Shown: piece after piece, positions 9,101 to 17,129 of the stretch | How positions within the stretch are numbered: the first letter of the stretch is position 1 | How the letters are laid out: each line of letters begins with the position of its first letter | From: Achromobacter ruhlandii | Lineage (GTDB): Bacteria; Pseudomonadota; Gammaproteobacteria; Burkholderiales; Burkholderiaceae_B | DNA: 63,264 nucleotides | Direction of reading: 5' to 3' | Assembly (NCBI RefSeq): GCF_902859695.1 | Contig: NZ_CADIJL010000034.1 | Location: forward strand, 1-63,264 | Notes under the pieces: generated by a model | The model's input: the letters and a program-made list of their open reading frames with translations, nothing else | The model's database searches: none | What the model was told of the DNA's origin: nothing | Program-made: the position numbers and the translations under genes

Positions 9101-11221
9101 GCGGGCGCCATCGATGCGTTCGACCGGGTCGGTGCCGCTGCGCTCGTTGGCGCTGGCCTTCACCGCCTGCTGGCCGCCGACGCTGCCGGCATAGCGGCCG
9201 TCGGCCTTCGGGTCCAGCGCCTGGATCAGCGGGTTGAATTGTTCGTTGGCCGCCAGCGCGCGCGCCTGGCTCTGCGTGGCCAGGTTGTCGATACGCTGCG
9301 CGGCATGTTGCGCGCCACGCAGCAACAGGAGCGCTTCCTGCGCATCGGCCTGGGTGGAGCGGGCGCTTTCGCGGGCGTTGGCCGACAGCAGCATGCCCTG
9401 GCCCGAACGCACCACGGTCCAGGCGTCGGAACGCAGTTCGAAGCCCGTGCCGCGCCATTGGCCGCGCGAGGCGTCGTCGGCGCCTTGCTGCACCAGATAG
9501 CCCAGCCCCAATTGCGAGGCGGCGATGGAGCTGGACAGGCGCGTGCGCACCTGGCCTGCGGTGTCGTCGAACAGCCACTGGGTGTGGCCGCTGCCGTCCA
9601 GGCCCTGGCTGTGCCAGCCGCTGAGCGTGCCGGGATGGTTGGCATCGGCGTCCACGCCCGCGCTCCAGGGCGGCAGGTCGCTGTCGTTGTACAACTGCGC
9701 CACCACCACGGGCTGGTCGATGTCGCCGTCGAGGAATTCCACCACGACTTCGGTGCCCTGGCGCGGCAGGTGGTGCGCGCCCCAGTTCGGACCCGCTTGC
9801 GCGCCGGCCACGCGCAGCCAGGTGCCGGAGCGGTCGTCGCCGGGCGCGTTGCCGGCGTCGTCGCCGTGGCTGCGGTGGCGCAGCCCGCCCGGCAGCGGCC
9901 GTTCGCCGCGTTGCCAGGGAAATTGCACCTTGACGCGCAGGTCGCGGCCGGTGGTCACGCTGGCGTCCTGCGCCGTCACCACCAGCGCGGTCACGCCCTC
10001 GGGGGCCGTGGGCCGGGCGCGCCAGGCCGGCAGCAGCGCGGCGGCGGCCGGCTGCGCGCCGAAGTTGTTGCGATAGGCGCCGTGCTCCAGATCGGGCGTG
10101 TCCAGCGCCTGGGCGGCCTGGCTGCCCAGGTTGTTGGCGGCCTCGTGCTCCACCCACAGCAGGGTGTAATGGTTGCCGCCCAGCTCGTCGCCCGGGGCGG
10201 CATCGCCCTGCGCGTAGCGGTCGTGCTGGGTCAGCGCGAAGACGTGGCCCGGCAGCATCTGGCGGGCCGAGCCGCCGCCCTCGAATTGCAGCGCGCGCGC
10301 TTCGTGCGCCTGCAGGCCGCGGCTGGCCAGCTGCTCGGCCGTGGCATCGTCGGGATGGCGGCCGTGGCCGTCGTAGTCGTAGTCTTCCAGCGGCGGCAGC
10401 GCGCCGGCGTCCAGGGCCGATTCGGCATGAGCGCCGTGCGCCAGCAACGCGCGGTCGTTCCAGGCGACGCGGGTGACCGTGTTGGCGCGCAGCGCGCGCG
10501 CCGCGCCAAAGCGCGTGACGCTGTCTTCGGATTCGGTGGCGTCGCTGCGATGAAAGCGCAGTGAGGCGGCGGGGTTGGCCGGCCGCGCGGCGCGGGCGTC
10601 GAACACCACCAGGCGGTGGCGCGCGCCGCCGCCGTCGGCCTGGCCGTCGCCCTGCTGGTGGTCGAAGCGAAAGCTCAGGCCGGCCTCGGCCATCAACCGC
10701 AGCACGAAGTCCAGGTCGGTCTCCCGGTACTGGGTGCGCACCGGGCGCGGCGCCAGCGGTTCGGTGATCTCGAAGGCGAACGCGGCCAGCGGGTAGTCCG
10801 CGAACACGTCGGTCAGGATGTCGGTGACCGACTTGTCCTGGAACACGAAGCTGTCGCGCCGCAGCCGCAGCGTGGCCAGCCAGGGCGCGGCGTGCAGGCG
10901 GTAGCGCGCCAGCCCGCCGTCGGCGCCCAGCGCATCCACGCCTTCCACCACCGCGTGCCAGCGGCGCTGTCCGCCATCGGCCAGCAGCAGGCCGACGCTG
11001 ATCTCCTTGCCCAGCAGGGATTCGATATCCAGTTCGGCGGACGAGGACAGGCAGTCCAGCGTCAGCGCGAACAGCTCGGACACGCCTTCGCGCAGATGCA
11101 TGCGTTCGACGGCGAGCGCCTCGCCCAGCGGGGTTTCGACGCGCAGCAGGCGGGCGTTCTGGGACAGCGAGGCAACATTCAGGCTGCTATAGCCCGCGGG
11201 CGGGGAGGAGCGATCGATCAT
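6113..11221 (-). CDS. evolved VgrG with C-terminal zinc-metallopeptidase-like domain
   Basis: 1702 residues, about twice the size of a plain VgrG. Order: gp27-like base (residues 1-400, with RTQYRETDLDFVLRLMAEAGLSF), gp5/OB-fold (about 410-530, RVKVQFPWQRG), DUF2345 needle (about 690-845), a low-complexity Ala/Gly/Ser/Met-rich linker (about 880-1220), then a strand-rich region and a C-terminal domain with HEIGHLIGM, zinc-binding His1609, catalytic Glu1610 and His1613. No His or Asp sits at the metzincin third-ligand position; later His, Asp and Cys (GNHCHQG; CMSIRFCVHC) are candidates. The protein is therefore spike and toxin in one. It lies 25 bases after tssL, the place where tssM or tssA often sits. 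Target (envelope or cytosol) is unknown. Confidence 0.88.
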   Translation of the reverse strand: MIDRSSPPAGYSSLNVASLSQNARLLRVETPLGEALAVERMHLREGVSELFALTLDCLSSSAELDIESLLGKEISVGLLLADGGQRRWHAVVEGVDALGADGGLARYRLHAAPWLATLRLRRDSFVFQDKSVTDILTDVFADYPLAAFAFEITEPLAPRPVRTQYRETDLDFVLRLMAEAGLSFRFDHQQGDGQADGGGARHRLVVFDARAARPANPAASLRFHRSDATESEDSVTRFGAARALRANTVTRVAWNDRALLAHGAHAESALDAGALPPLEDYDYDGHGRHPDDATAEQLASRGLQAHEARALQFEGGGSARQMLPGHVFALTQHDRYAQGDAAPGDELGGNHYTLLWVEHEAANNLGSQAAQALDTPDLEHGAYRNNFGAQPAAAALLPAWRARPTAPEGVTALVVTAQDASVTTGRDLRVKVQFPWQRGERPLPGGLRHRSHGDDAGNAPGDDRSGTWLRVAGAQAGPNWGAHHLPRQGTEVVVEFLDGDIDQPVVVAQLYNDSDLPPWSAGVDADANHPGTLSGWHSQGLDGSGHTQWLFDDTAGQVRTRLSSSIAASQLGLGYLVQQGADDASRGQWRGTGFELRSDAWTVVRSGQGMLLSANARESARSTQADAQEALLLLRGAQHAAQRIDNLATQSQARALAANEQFNPLIQALDPKADGRYAGSVGGQQAVKASANERSGTDPVERIDGARMLVDAPSSLNLATPASAILHASENLHATAQADGHVAARQTFASASGRSTSLFVQDGGLRAIAANAPVSIHAHTDMLEMLAGQDITITSTTDSIEILANTRITLQAAGGAIVMDGGDILFKGPGMFSVKGASHNLIGPASDAAALPALPSSQVGDPMLVTAELVHRPAALLQALSGSGKALNAAGASDALAAAPAAADATSAGGPGSALAGGASALSSGLTAASGMLAKAKSMAGAVLKPVQDLGAMAGKAMGAVTEAGSGLVSGVAAKAGGMAQSAVSAVTPSLMSGGTPSLMGRAASAAGNATQSLVSESAASLTQGAGGALASAVPMPAGLANAADAVSQAGAMAGQATAMASQAAALGSKAGGMLSGASDGAAGAAGASASAGGAAGASTSAGGVGAAIGPMMTQAMSVMGDRGAALGSTVNTLLSMPDVTQGNLPAVAGAILSTPGLTHSAVPAVVGAILQSPSISSVTLPKVAQAIMNIPAVANSPYPGLARRVMEAAGINLPGAARVPGGATGEPAGDTPRPATTVASAYQARSGAKLQYVNLPQAEERWNDGQALTSLDRQTNKPKIRVRFDKAGQHRFTVKVSPRPGNAVYSARELSRQPLYREPNQRSYSYVTDPDGTKIVDDIALPAAGLNTYLFEVVNDKNQIISTEVVETVRRLYIQEIMLPGPEPMQRPHGFQPTATEYARHGVDVVQLPPLTTRGQANYDVIYDNSADDARLRSAARSVYAQSQGAEREPYTIVACHVDRLATPKPVQPFYIRANAGPGAGSTQVQFADAAGDVSFLWYNIDPAQDWFLECLFEYTDPAAGVRRAEVSRDRVTPVPYDPAQPKACHAVNVRLEGLLPVPTAGKIVLRVRLMESAAAGLAFYNTNLLCVAAMSPWDPVTMNYQQETFVHEIGHLIGMTPSGPEWVQAHPDEADMDSSKLDKGPFFYSKWGNHCHQGLPANRFSDADTGACVMFGADCMSIRFCVHCAKAVRKVDMSGGWPTF

Positions 11222-11246
11222 GGTGCGTGGCGGTGTGCGTGAACCT

Positions 11247-12026
11247 TCAGGGCAGCGAGATGGTCAGGTGGGCGGCGCGGGGCCCGAGCTTGACGATGTC
11301 GTGATAGGGCGCCATGGCGGTCTGCATGTCGCCGTTCAGGAAGTGGGCCATGCCCAGGTAGGCCAGCAGGCCCAGCAGGGCGAACAGCGCGCCGATGCTC
11401 CACAGCGGCACATCGCGCTTGAGCGTGTGGGCGATCTTGTCGGGCAGCGGCCAGTGCGGCGCGAAGCCGGCGCGCTTGCCGCGCAGCAGGGCGATCTCGT
11501 CGCCCAGGCGCGCGGTCAGGTAGCCGAGTTTTTCCTGGCCCTCGATCATGTACTTGCCCTGAAAGCCCAGCAGCAGGCACATGTAGAACACTTCCAGCGA
11601 TTGCAGCCGCGGCGCGCCCTGGGCGCGCAGGTCCTCCAGGCGCGTGAAGAAGTTCTCGCCGGCCAGCTGTTCGCCGAACAGCGTCAGTTGCAGCGGCTGC
11701 AGCATCCACGCGTCGCGGATCGAGAAACCGGAATTCAGCACGGTCTCGTCCACGGCGGCGCAGAACGCGTACTTGGTGGCGTAGACGTCCTCGGCCGGGA
11801 TGTCGAGCTTCTTGGCGCTGCGTTCGAAGTCCGCCAGGAACTGCTGCACCCGGGCCGAGAACGACGCGGCGCTGGCCGGCTCCTGCCCGCTCTTGAGCAG
11901 GAACAGCATCAGGAAACCGTCGTACAGCAGGTCCAGCAGCGATTTGGCGGGACGCGAGCCGTAGAAATCGGCGGCACGGGGAGGGAGCGAGGCTCCGGGC
12001 ATCAGAGAGGGCGCGGCGGCGGTCAT
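11247..12026 (-). CDS. tssL: T6SS inner-membrane protein TssL (DotU/IcmH family, short form)
   Basis: 259 residues. TssL, with TssM and TssJ, forms the trans-envelope complex that anchors the T6SS baseplate. The cytoplasmic helical DotU domain is at about 25-200 (LLDLLYDGFLMLFLL, YAFCAAVDETVL, EVFYMCLLLGFQGKY, all family signatures), followed by one membrane segment at about 208-230. The C-terminus after the membrane is short and carries no OmpA/peptidoglycan domain, so peptidoglycan anchoring must come from another protein. Third in the minus-strand run tssJ-tssK-tssL, 52 bases after tssK. The partner gene tssM is not found nearby. Confidence 0.93.
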   Translation of the reverse strand: MTAAAPSLMPGASLPPRAADFYGSRPAKSLLDLLYDGFLMLFLLKSGQEPASAASFSARVQQFLADFERSAKKLDIPAEDVYATKYAFCAAVDETVLNSGFSIRDAWMLQPLQLTLFGEQLAGENFFTRLEDLRAQGAPRLQSLEVFYMCLLLGFQGKYMIEGQEKLGYLTARLGDEIALLRGKRAGFAPHWPLPDKIAHTLKRDVPLWSIGALFALLGLLAYLGMAHFLNGDMQTAMAPYHDIVKLGPRAAHLTISLP

Positions 12027-12078
12027 GGCGGGCTCTTTCAGTAAGCGTCGGGGTGGCGTCGGGGCGGATGGGCGCCGG

Positions 12079-13425
12079 TCAGCGGGTGACGGCGATCAGG
12101 TCCAGTTTCAGTTCGGGTATGCCGGATGGCGCGTAGATGGCGATGCTGCGCGCCTGCAGCATGCGGTCGTACAGCGAGCCGCGCGTCTGCAAGGCGAAAT
12201 AGCAGGCGCCGGGCTTGACCGGCACCGCCGGGGGCACCTGCGGCGTGTAGGCCAGCTGCACGCCCGGCATGGCCGACAGCACCAGCTTCTCGACGTCGTC
12301 GGGCGCGCCGACCTTGAAGCGCAGCGGCACGGTCTCGGCCAATTCGCTGGCGGGCGTCGCGGCCGACACCGACAGGTACAGCGCGGTGGTTTCGTCGAGC
12401 TTGTCGGAATCGAGCCGGCCGACGTGGAACGACGGCCGCAGTTCTTCCAGCACGATCGAGAAGTAGCGGGTCGAGATGACGGTGTCGAGCAGGTCGCGCA
12501 GGATCGTGTCGAGCTGCGCGAAGGCCGCGCCGGGCTGTTCGTGGCGGTACACCGGCAGGTCGGCCAGCGTGTGCACCTTCGAGAAGGTCATCAGCGCGCC
12601 GGCCAGCCGCAGCATTTCCTGGAACAGGCGCTCCGGATGCAGCTGCGGGTTGTGGAACAGGTGCGACAGCGCCGAATAGGCTTCGTTGGCGGTATGCAGC
12701 AGCCAGAACGAGGCCACGTCGCCCGAGCGGAACTCGATGATGTTCTTGTTGGGTTCGCGGTGAAAGCCGTACAGCGCATTGACCTTGGCCTGCAGCGCGT
12801 CCAGCAGGCGGCGCAACTGCTCGAACAGCGCGCCGCAGGCCTGCACCGTGAGGCTGGGGGCGATGAAGCTGGTGTCCAGTTCGTAACCGGCGCTGGCGGT
12901 GCGGCGCACGCGCGCCACCGGCAGGGTCAGCAGCGCGTCGCGCGGTTCGTGCTCGGACAGCAGCCGCACGTTCTTGCGCAGGAACGCCAGGTCGGCGGTG
13001 CTGGCGTTGGTGTAGAGGTCCGGCGCCGGGCTGTCCTGGTGCGCGTAGCGGGCATCGAAGCCCTGCGATTGCTGCGCGTCGCGGTAGTTGCCGCCGATGT
13101 CCTTCATCGGATGCAGGGCCAGGTAGAACACGGCCTCGCTGGCGCCGTCGAGCCCGTCCAGCGCCACGGCCGGCGGCAGGTCGTCGTTGTGCGGCGCGTT
13201 GTAGATCTCGCCGTCGGGAAAGATCGCCGACAGCTCGGTGGCGCGCAGCATGCCGTTGGCGAGCGCGGCGGCATCGAAGCGCGCCGCGCGCAGGCCCCAG
13301 GAATAGGGGTGCAGCGCCCGGCTCATTTCCGCCAGGCGGGCCTCATGGTAGGCGTCCTGGCGCTGAAAATGCTGGGGCCGCAGGAACAGCCCCTCTCCCC
13401 ACAAAATCTTCGCTGAATAACTCAC
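12079..13425 (-). CDS. tssK: T6SS baseplate protein TssK
   Basis: 448 residues, the normal TssK length. TssK trimers connect the TssEFG baseplate wedge to the TssJLM membrane complex. The family start motif is intact (KILWGEGLFLRPQHFQRQD), and the body includes TssK-type segments such as SLYDRMLQARSIAIYAP near the C-terminus. Start ATG 13425 gives the canonical N-terminus. It is the second gene of the minus-strand operon, 75 bases after tssJ; that gap contains a stem-loop next to the tssJ stop (13483-13500). Confidence 0.95.
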   Translation of the reverse strand: MSYSAKILWGEGLFLRPQHFQRQDAYHEARLAEMSRALHPYSWGLRAARFDAAALANGMLRATELSAIFPDGEIYNAPHNDDLPPAVALDGLDGASEAVFYLALHPMKDIGGNYRDAQQSQGFDARYAHQDSPAPDLYTNASTADLAFLRKNVRLLSEHEPRDALLTLPVARVRRTASAGYELDTSFIAPSLTVQACGALFEQLRRLLDALQAKVNALYGFHREPNKNIIEFRSGDVASFWLLHTANEAYSALSHLFHNPQLHPERLFQEMLRLAGALMTFSKVHTLADLPVYRHEQPGAAFAQLDTILRDLLDTVISTRYFSIVLEELRPSFHVGRLDSDKLDETTALYLSVSAATPASELAETVPLRFKVGAPDDVEKLVLSAMPGVQLAYTPQVPPAVPVKPGACYFALQTRGSLYDRMLQARSIAIYAPSGIPELKLDLIAVTR

Positions 13426-13482
13426 GTTGGCGGGCTCTCGTTATTGACTATCTATATATAAAGAGGACGTTTCGGTGAACGC

Positions 13483-13500
13483 ATCCGGCTCGCGCCGGAT
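13483..13500 (-). other. stem-loop between tssJ and tssK
   Basis: ATCCGGC and GCCGGAT form a perfect 7-base stem around a TCGC loop, directly abutting the tssJ stop codon. No T-run follows on the minus strand, so it is not a standard terminator. It could stabilise the tssJ message end or set the tssJ:tssK ratio. Confidence 0.45.
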
Positions 13501-14118
13501 TCAGTTCGGGCATTGCAACGAACCGAGCCGGGACGGATCGAACGCGGGCATGCCTGGCGGCACCACGATCTTGCCGGTGGCGACCGTCATGGCGCAGGCA
13601 TGCGCGCCCAGGACGATGCCGGTGTCCTCGACCTCTTTGACCTCGAACACATATTTCCAGCGCTGCGGCGCGGGCGCGTAAAACAAGGCGGCAACGGCGA
13701 TATACGCGGCGCCTTTCGGCACCTTCTCGACGTTTTCGAAACGCTGGCCTGGAGTCAGGGTGATTTCGCGCGACGCGATCAGACTGTCGCCCAATGCCGC
13801 CTTTTCCTGCGCAGTATCAACCAATTGCGTGAGCGGTGCGCGCTGAAATGCCTCGGCATTCTTCAAATAGTATGCTTTCGTAACGACGGCGGTTGGCTGG
13901 CCGCTGCTCGCATTCAAATTTTCTCCGGCGTGTATCGCCAATTTCACGTCCGTGGGCGCATTCGGGTCCTTTTTCAGGCCCGCCGCATCGAGCGCCGTGC
14001 CGGTGATTCCGGCCACCGCGCCAAGGGCGGAAACCGCCGCACAACCAGTAATGACGGGGGCTGCCGCGATAAGCATCGTGGCGGCCAGGCATCGCGATAA
14101 ATTGAGATGTTTTGACAT
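13501..14118 (-). CDS. tssJ: T6SS outer-membrane lipoprotein TssJ
   Basis: 205 residues. TssJ is the outer-membrane lipoprotein of the TssJLM envelope complex. The N-terminus is a lipoprotein signal with lipobox ITGC (Cys26), followed by a short Ala/Gly-rich linker and the TssJ beta-sandwich (VKLAIHAGENLNASSG, VVTKAYYLKN, then TLTPGQRFENVEKVP and YIAVAALFYAP). The N-terminal linker with AAVSALGAVAGITG is somewhat long for the family. It is the first gene of the minus-strand T6SS operon and diverges from the TPR lipoprotein gene across a 156-base intergenic region. The ribosome site is poor (AAAGAGC directly before ATG). Confidence 0.92.
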   Translation of the reverse strand: MSKHLNLSRCLAATMLIAAAPVITGCAAVSALGAVAGITGTALDAAGLKKDPNAPTDVKLAIHAGENLNASSGQPTAVVTKAYYLKNAEAFQRAPLTQLVDTAQEKAALGDSLIASREITLTPGQRFENVEKVPKGAAYIAVAALFYAPAPQRWKYVFEVKEVEDTGIVLGAHACAMTVATGKIVVPPGMPAFDPSRLGSLQCPN

Positions 14119-14274
14119 GGCTCTTTATACCGGATCATTGCGACGGCATACAGATGACGGCACGTTGAGCGACATTTCGGCGTGAGTTACATGACGTAAT
14201 GCCCTGTAGTGGTGTACTAACAAAAAGTTGTTGAAATACGCGGCCCTTGGTTACATCAGACACGTGCCCAAAAA
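14119..14274. promoter_or_regulatory. divergent T6SS promoter region between tssJ and the tssB operon
   Basis: This 156-base gap is visibly less GC-rich than its surroundings and separates the two T6SS operons, so both promoters should lie here. For the plus strand a sigma70-like pair is visible: TTGTTG at 14228-14233, a 17-base spacer and TTACAT at 14251-14256. That would give a very short leader before ATG 14275. A small inverted repeat TTAC-ATGAC-GTAA lies at 14187-14199 and may be a regulator site. I saw no good -24/-12 sigma54 pair. Confidence 0.5.
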
Positions 14275-15012
14275 ATGCAACTTTCCCGGTATTTCCTCAT
14301 AGGTGGCATGGTGGCGTTAATGGCCGGTTGCGCCACCACCAGCAAGCCCCAGACGGACGCTGAATACAAGCAGTCGATCACCCAGGCCACGGAGACGCTG
14401 GCCAACAAGGGCGGCGACGAGGCCGTGGCCCAATTCCAGGAAATCGCACAACGCAACCCCTCGCGCGGCGAGCCCTGGTCGTATATCGCCAAGATCCGCT
14501 TTGACGAGCAGAAGTACGGGGAAGCCATCGTTGCCGCCGACGAGGCGCTGAACCGCGATTCGAACGATTTCACCGCCAAGACGGTGCGCGCCGTGGGCGG
14601 CCTGCGGGTCGCGATGCAGTCGCTGGCGGACCTGCGCGCCGACGCGCTGCTGGCCGGCAATGCCCGCAGCGATGCGGTGGCCCTGGCCGCCGCCATGCGC
14701 GAGACGCTGGGCCAGGACGTGTTGTTCCCCGAGGGCCGCAAGCCGCCGCGCGGCGGCGGCACGCGTCCGCCCAAGCCGCGCAACGACGCCGCCGCCGGCA
14801 CGGGCACGCCCGCCGCTGGCACGCCCGCAGCCGGTACGCCCGCAGCCGGTATGCCCGCCACGGGCGGCGCGCCGGCCTCGGCCGCCAACACCCCCGTGAC
14901 GCCCGCGGCCAAGCCGGCGCAGGCGGGCGGCGCCACGTCGTCCACCCAGACGCCTCCGCCCGCATCGGGCCGCGCGCCGGATCCGTTCGGCAACCTCTTC
15001 AACAAACCCTGA
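14275..15012 (+). CDS. TPR-containing lipoprotein, first gene of the tssB operon
   Basis: 245 residues. The signal MQLSRYFLIGG with lipobox LMAGC (Cys19) predicts a lipoprotein. Residues about 27-105 form one or two TPR-like helical hairpins (EYKQSITQATETLANKGG, PWSYIAKIRFDEQKYGEAIVAADEAL). The C-terminal 100 residues are Pro/Ala/Gly-rich and disordered, with three tandem GTPAA units (15-base DNA repeats at 14803-14847). No ribosome site is obvious before ATG 14275. Placed immediately before tssB, as similar lipoproteins are in several betaproteobacterial T6SS clusters, so a role in T6SS assembly is likely, but its exact function is not known to me. Confidence 0.75.
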   Translation: MQLSRYFLIGGMVALMAGCATTSKPQTDAEYKQSITQATETLANKGGDEAVAQFQEIAQRNPSRGEPWSYIAKIRFDEQKYGEAIVAADEALNRDSNDFTAKTVRAVGGLRVAMQSLADLRADALLAGNARSDAVALAAAMRETLGQDVLFPEGRKPPRGGGTRPPKPRNDAAAGTGTPAAGTPAAGTPAAGMPATGGAPASAANTPVTPAAKPAQAGGATSSTQTPPPASGRAPDPFGNLFNKP

Positions 15013-15020
15013 TCGGCCGC

Positions 15021-15042
15021 CGGACCCGGCTGGCCGGGTCCG
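15021..15042 (+). terminator. terminator-like hairpin between TPR lipoprotein and tssB
   Basis: CGGACCCGG, loop CTGG and CCGGGTCCG make a perfect 9-base stem just after the lipoprotein stop and 37 bases before tssB. No T-run follows, so it may only slow polymerase or stabilise the upstream message. Confidence 0.4.
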
Positions 15043-15078
15043 CTTGCCATCGTCAATACGCATCCGCTTGGAGCCCCC

Positions 15079-15603
15079 ATGGCTAAGAAAGAAAGCGTTC
15101 AGAAAAGACTCCAGAAAGTACGCCCGCCGCGCGTCCAGTTGACCTATGACGTCGAGAAGGGCGACGCGATCGAGCAAAAGGAACTGCCCTTCGTCGTGGG
15201 CGTGGTGGGCGACTTCAGCGCGCAGTCGGAAGCCGAGCTGCCGCGCCTGAAGGACCGCAAGTTCGTCAACATCGACGTCGACAACTTCGACGACGTGATG
15301 CGCGGCCTCGAACCGCGCGCCGCCTACCGCGTGAAGAACCGCCTGACGGATGAGGGCGGCACCTTCGGCGTCGACCTGAAGTTCCGCTCGATCGAGGACT
15401 TCCGGCCCGAGGCGGTGGTGCAACAGATCGAACCGCTCAAGGAATTGCTGGAGATCCGCACCAAGCTGGCCGACCTGCGCAATAAGCTGGCCGGCAACGA
15501 CAAGCTGGAAGACCTGTTGGGCGAAGTGCTCAGCAGCACGGAAAAACTGCAGCAACTGACCAGCGAAGCCGGCAAGGACGGCAAGGGAGGCAGCAATGAG
15601 TAA
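15079..15603 (+). CDS. tssB: T6SS contractile sheath small subunit TssB (VipA)
   Basis: 174 residues, standard length. TssB and TssC build the cytoplasmic contractile sheath that propels the Hcp tube. The family N-terminus is clear (SVQKRLQKVRPPRVQLTYDVE, then LPFVVGVVGDFSA), as is the C-terminal helix that binds ClpV and TssC (ELLEIRTKLADLRNKLAGNDKLE). GGAG lies 5 bases before ATG 15079. It overlaps tssC by 8 bases, consistent with equal, coupled synthesis of both sheath subunits. Confidence 0.97.
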   Translation: MAKKESVQKRLQKVRPPRVQLTYDVEKGDAIEQKELPFVVGVVGDFSAQSEAELPRLKDRKFVNIDVDNFDDVMRGLEPRAAYRVKNRLTDEGGTFGVDLKFRSIEDFRPEAVVQQIEPLKELLEIRTKLADLRNKLAGNDKLEDLLGEVLSSTEKLQQLTSEAGKDGKGGSNE

Positions 15604-17089
15604 TTCCGCCGCCGCGCAGAACGCATCCGCCCCGGCCGCCGCCGCCGACTCGGGCCTGCTCGACCAGATCGTCGAGCAGAGCCGGGTGGCCAAATCCACC
15701 GCCGAGCACGATCGCGCCAAGGACCTGATCGGCGAGCTGGCGCGCGAAGTCATGAAGGGCACCGTGGTGGTGTCGGACAACCTGTCCGCCATGCTCGACG
15801 CCCGCGTGGCCGAGCTGGACCGCCTGATTTCCGCCCAGCTCAGCGAAGTCATGCACGGGGCCGAGTTCCAGAAGCTCGAAAGCACCTGGCGCGGCCTGCA
15901 TTACCTGTGCCAGGAGAGCAATACCGGGCCGATGCTCAAGATCAAGGTGCTCAACGTCACCAAGCGCGACCTGGTGCGCGACTTCCAGACCGCCATCGAC
16001 TTCGACCAGAGCCTGATGTTCAAGAAGGTCTACGAAGAGGAATTCGGCACCTTCGGCGGTTCGCCCTTCGGCGCGCTGCTGGGCAACTTCGAGATCACCC
16101 GCCAGCCCGAGGACATGTACTTCATCGAGCAGATGTCGCACGTGGCCGCGGCCTCGCACGCCCCGTTCATCGCCTCGGCCTCGCCCGAGCTGCTGGGCCT
16201 GGACAGCTTTGCCGACCTGGGCCGGCCGCGCGACCTGGCCAAGGTGTTCGACACCGTCGAATACACCAAGTGGCGCAGCTTCCGCGATTCCGAGGACTCG
16301 CGCTATGTAGGCCTGACCATGCCGCGTTTCCTGGGCCGCCTGCCGTACGACCCGAAAGAGGGCACCTCGGTGGAAGGCTTCAATTTCGTCGAGGACGTCG
16401 ACGGCACCGACCATTCCAAGTACCTGTGGTGCAACGCCGCCTGGGCCTTTGGCGCGCGCCTGACCGCGGCCTTTGCCGACTTCGGCTGGTGCGCGGCGAT
16501 CCGCGGCGTCGAAGGCGGCGGCCTGGTCGAGAACCTGCCGACCCACACCTTCAAGACCGACGACGGCGAGATCGCGCTGAAGTGCCCGACCGAAATCGCC
16601 ATCACCGACCGGCGCGAGAAGGAACTGAGCGACCTCGGCCTGATTCCGCTGGTGCACTGCAAGAACTCCGACTACGCCGCGTTCTTCGGCGCCCAGTCGG
16701 TGCAGAAGGCCAAGAAGTACAACACCGACAGCGCCAATGCCAACGCGGTGCTGTCGGCGCAGTTGCAGTACATCTTTTCGGTGTCGCGCGTGGCCCACTA
16801 CCTGAAAGCCATGATGCGCGACAAGATCGGCAGTTTTGCGTCCGCGCAATCCGTCGAGAGCTTCCTGAACCGCTGGGTCTCGCAGTACGTGCTGCTGGAC
16901 GACAACGCGAACCAGGAGCAGAAAGCGCAATTCCCCCTGCGGGAAGCATCGGTGCAAGTAGCCGAAGTGCCGGGTCGTCCTGGCGTGTTCCGGGCCGTGG
17001 CGTTCCTGCGGCCGCATTTCCAACTCGACGAGCTGTCGATTTCCCTGCGTCTGGTTGCGGAACTGCCCGCCCAGGCCCAGAAATCGTGA
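15596..17089 (+). CDS. tssC: T6SS contractile sheath large subunit TssC (VipB)
   Basis: 497 residues, the normal size. It pairs with TssB to form the sheath. Family landmarks include LEKTWRGLHYL-type sequence (here KLESTWRGLHYLCQES), SPFGALLGNFE, YVGLTMPRFLGRLPY near the middle and PLREASVQVAEVPGRPG at the C-terminus. The N-terminal 20 residues are Ala-rich and variable. GGAGG within the tssB 3' end serves as ribosome site for ATG 15596. Confidence 0.97.
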   Translation: MSNSAAAQNASAPAAAADSGLLDQIVEQSRVAKSTAEHDRAKDLIGELAREVMKGTVVVSDNLSAMLDARVAELDRLISAQLSEVMHGAEFQKLESTWRGLHYLCQESNTGPMLKIKVLNVTKRDLVRDFQTAIDFDQSLMFKKVYEEEFGTFGGSPFGALLGNFEITRQPEDMYFIEQMSHVAAASHAPFIASASPELLGLDSFADLGRPRDLAKVFDTVEYTKWRSFRDSEDSRYVGLTMPRFLGRLPYDPKEGTSVEGFNFVEDVDGTDHSKYLWCNAAWAFGARLTAAFADFGWCAAIRGVEGGGLVENLPTHTFKTDDGEIALKCPTEIAITDRREKELSDLGLIPLVHCKNSDYAAFFGAQSVQKAKKYNTDSANANAVLSAQLQYIFSVSRVAHYLKAMMRDKIGSFASAQSVESFLNRWVSQYVLLDDNANQEQKAQFPLREASVQVAEVPGRPGVFRAVAFLRPHFQLDELSISLRLVAELPAQAQKS

Positions 17090-17129
17090 TGACCGTCTGA
17101 TCCAAAGCTTTTAACCGGAGAGTACTTTA

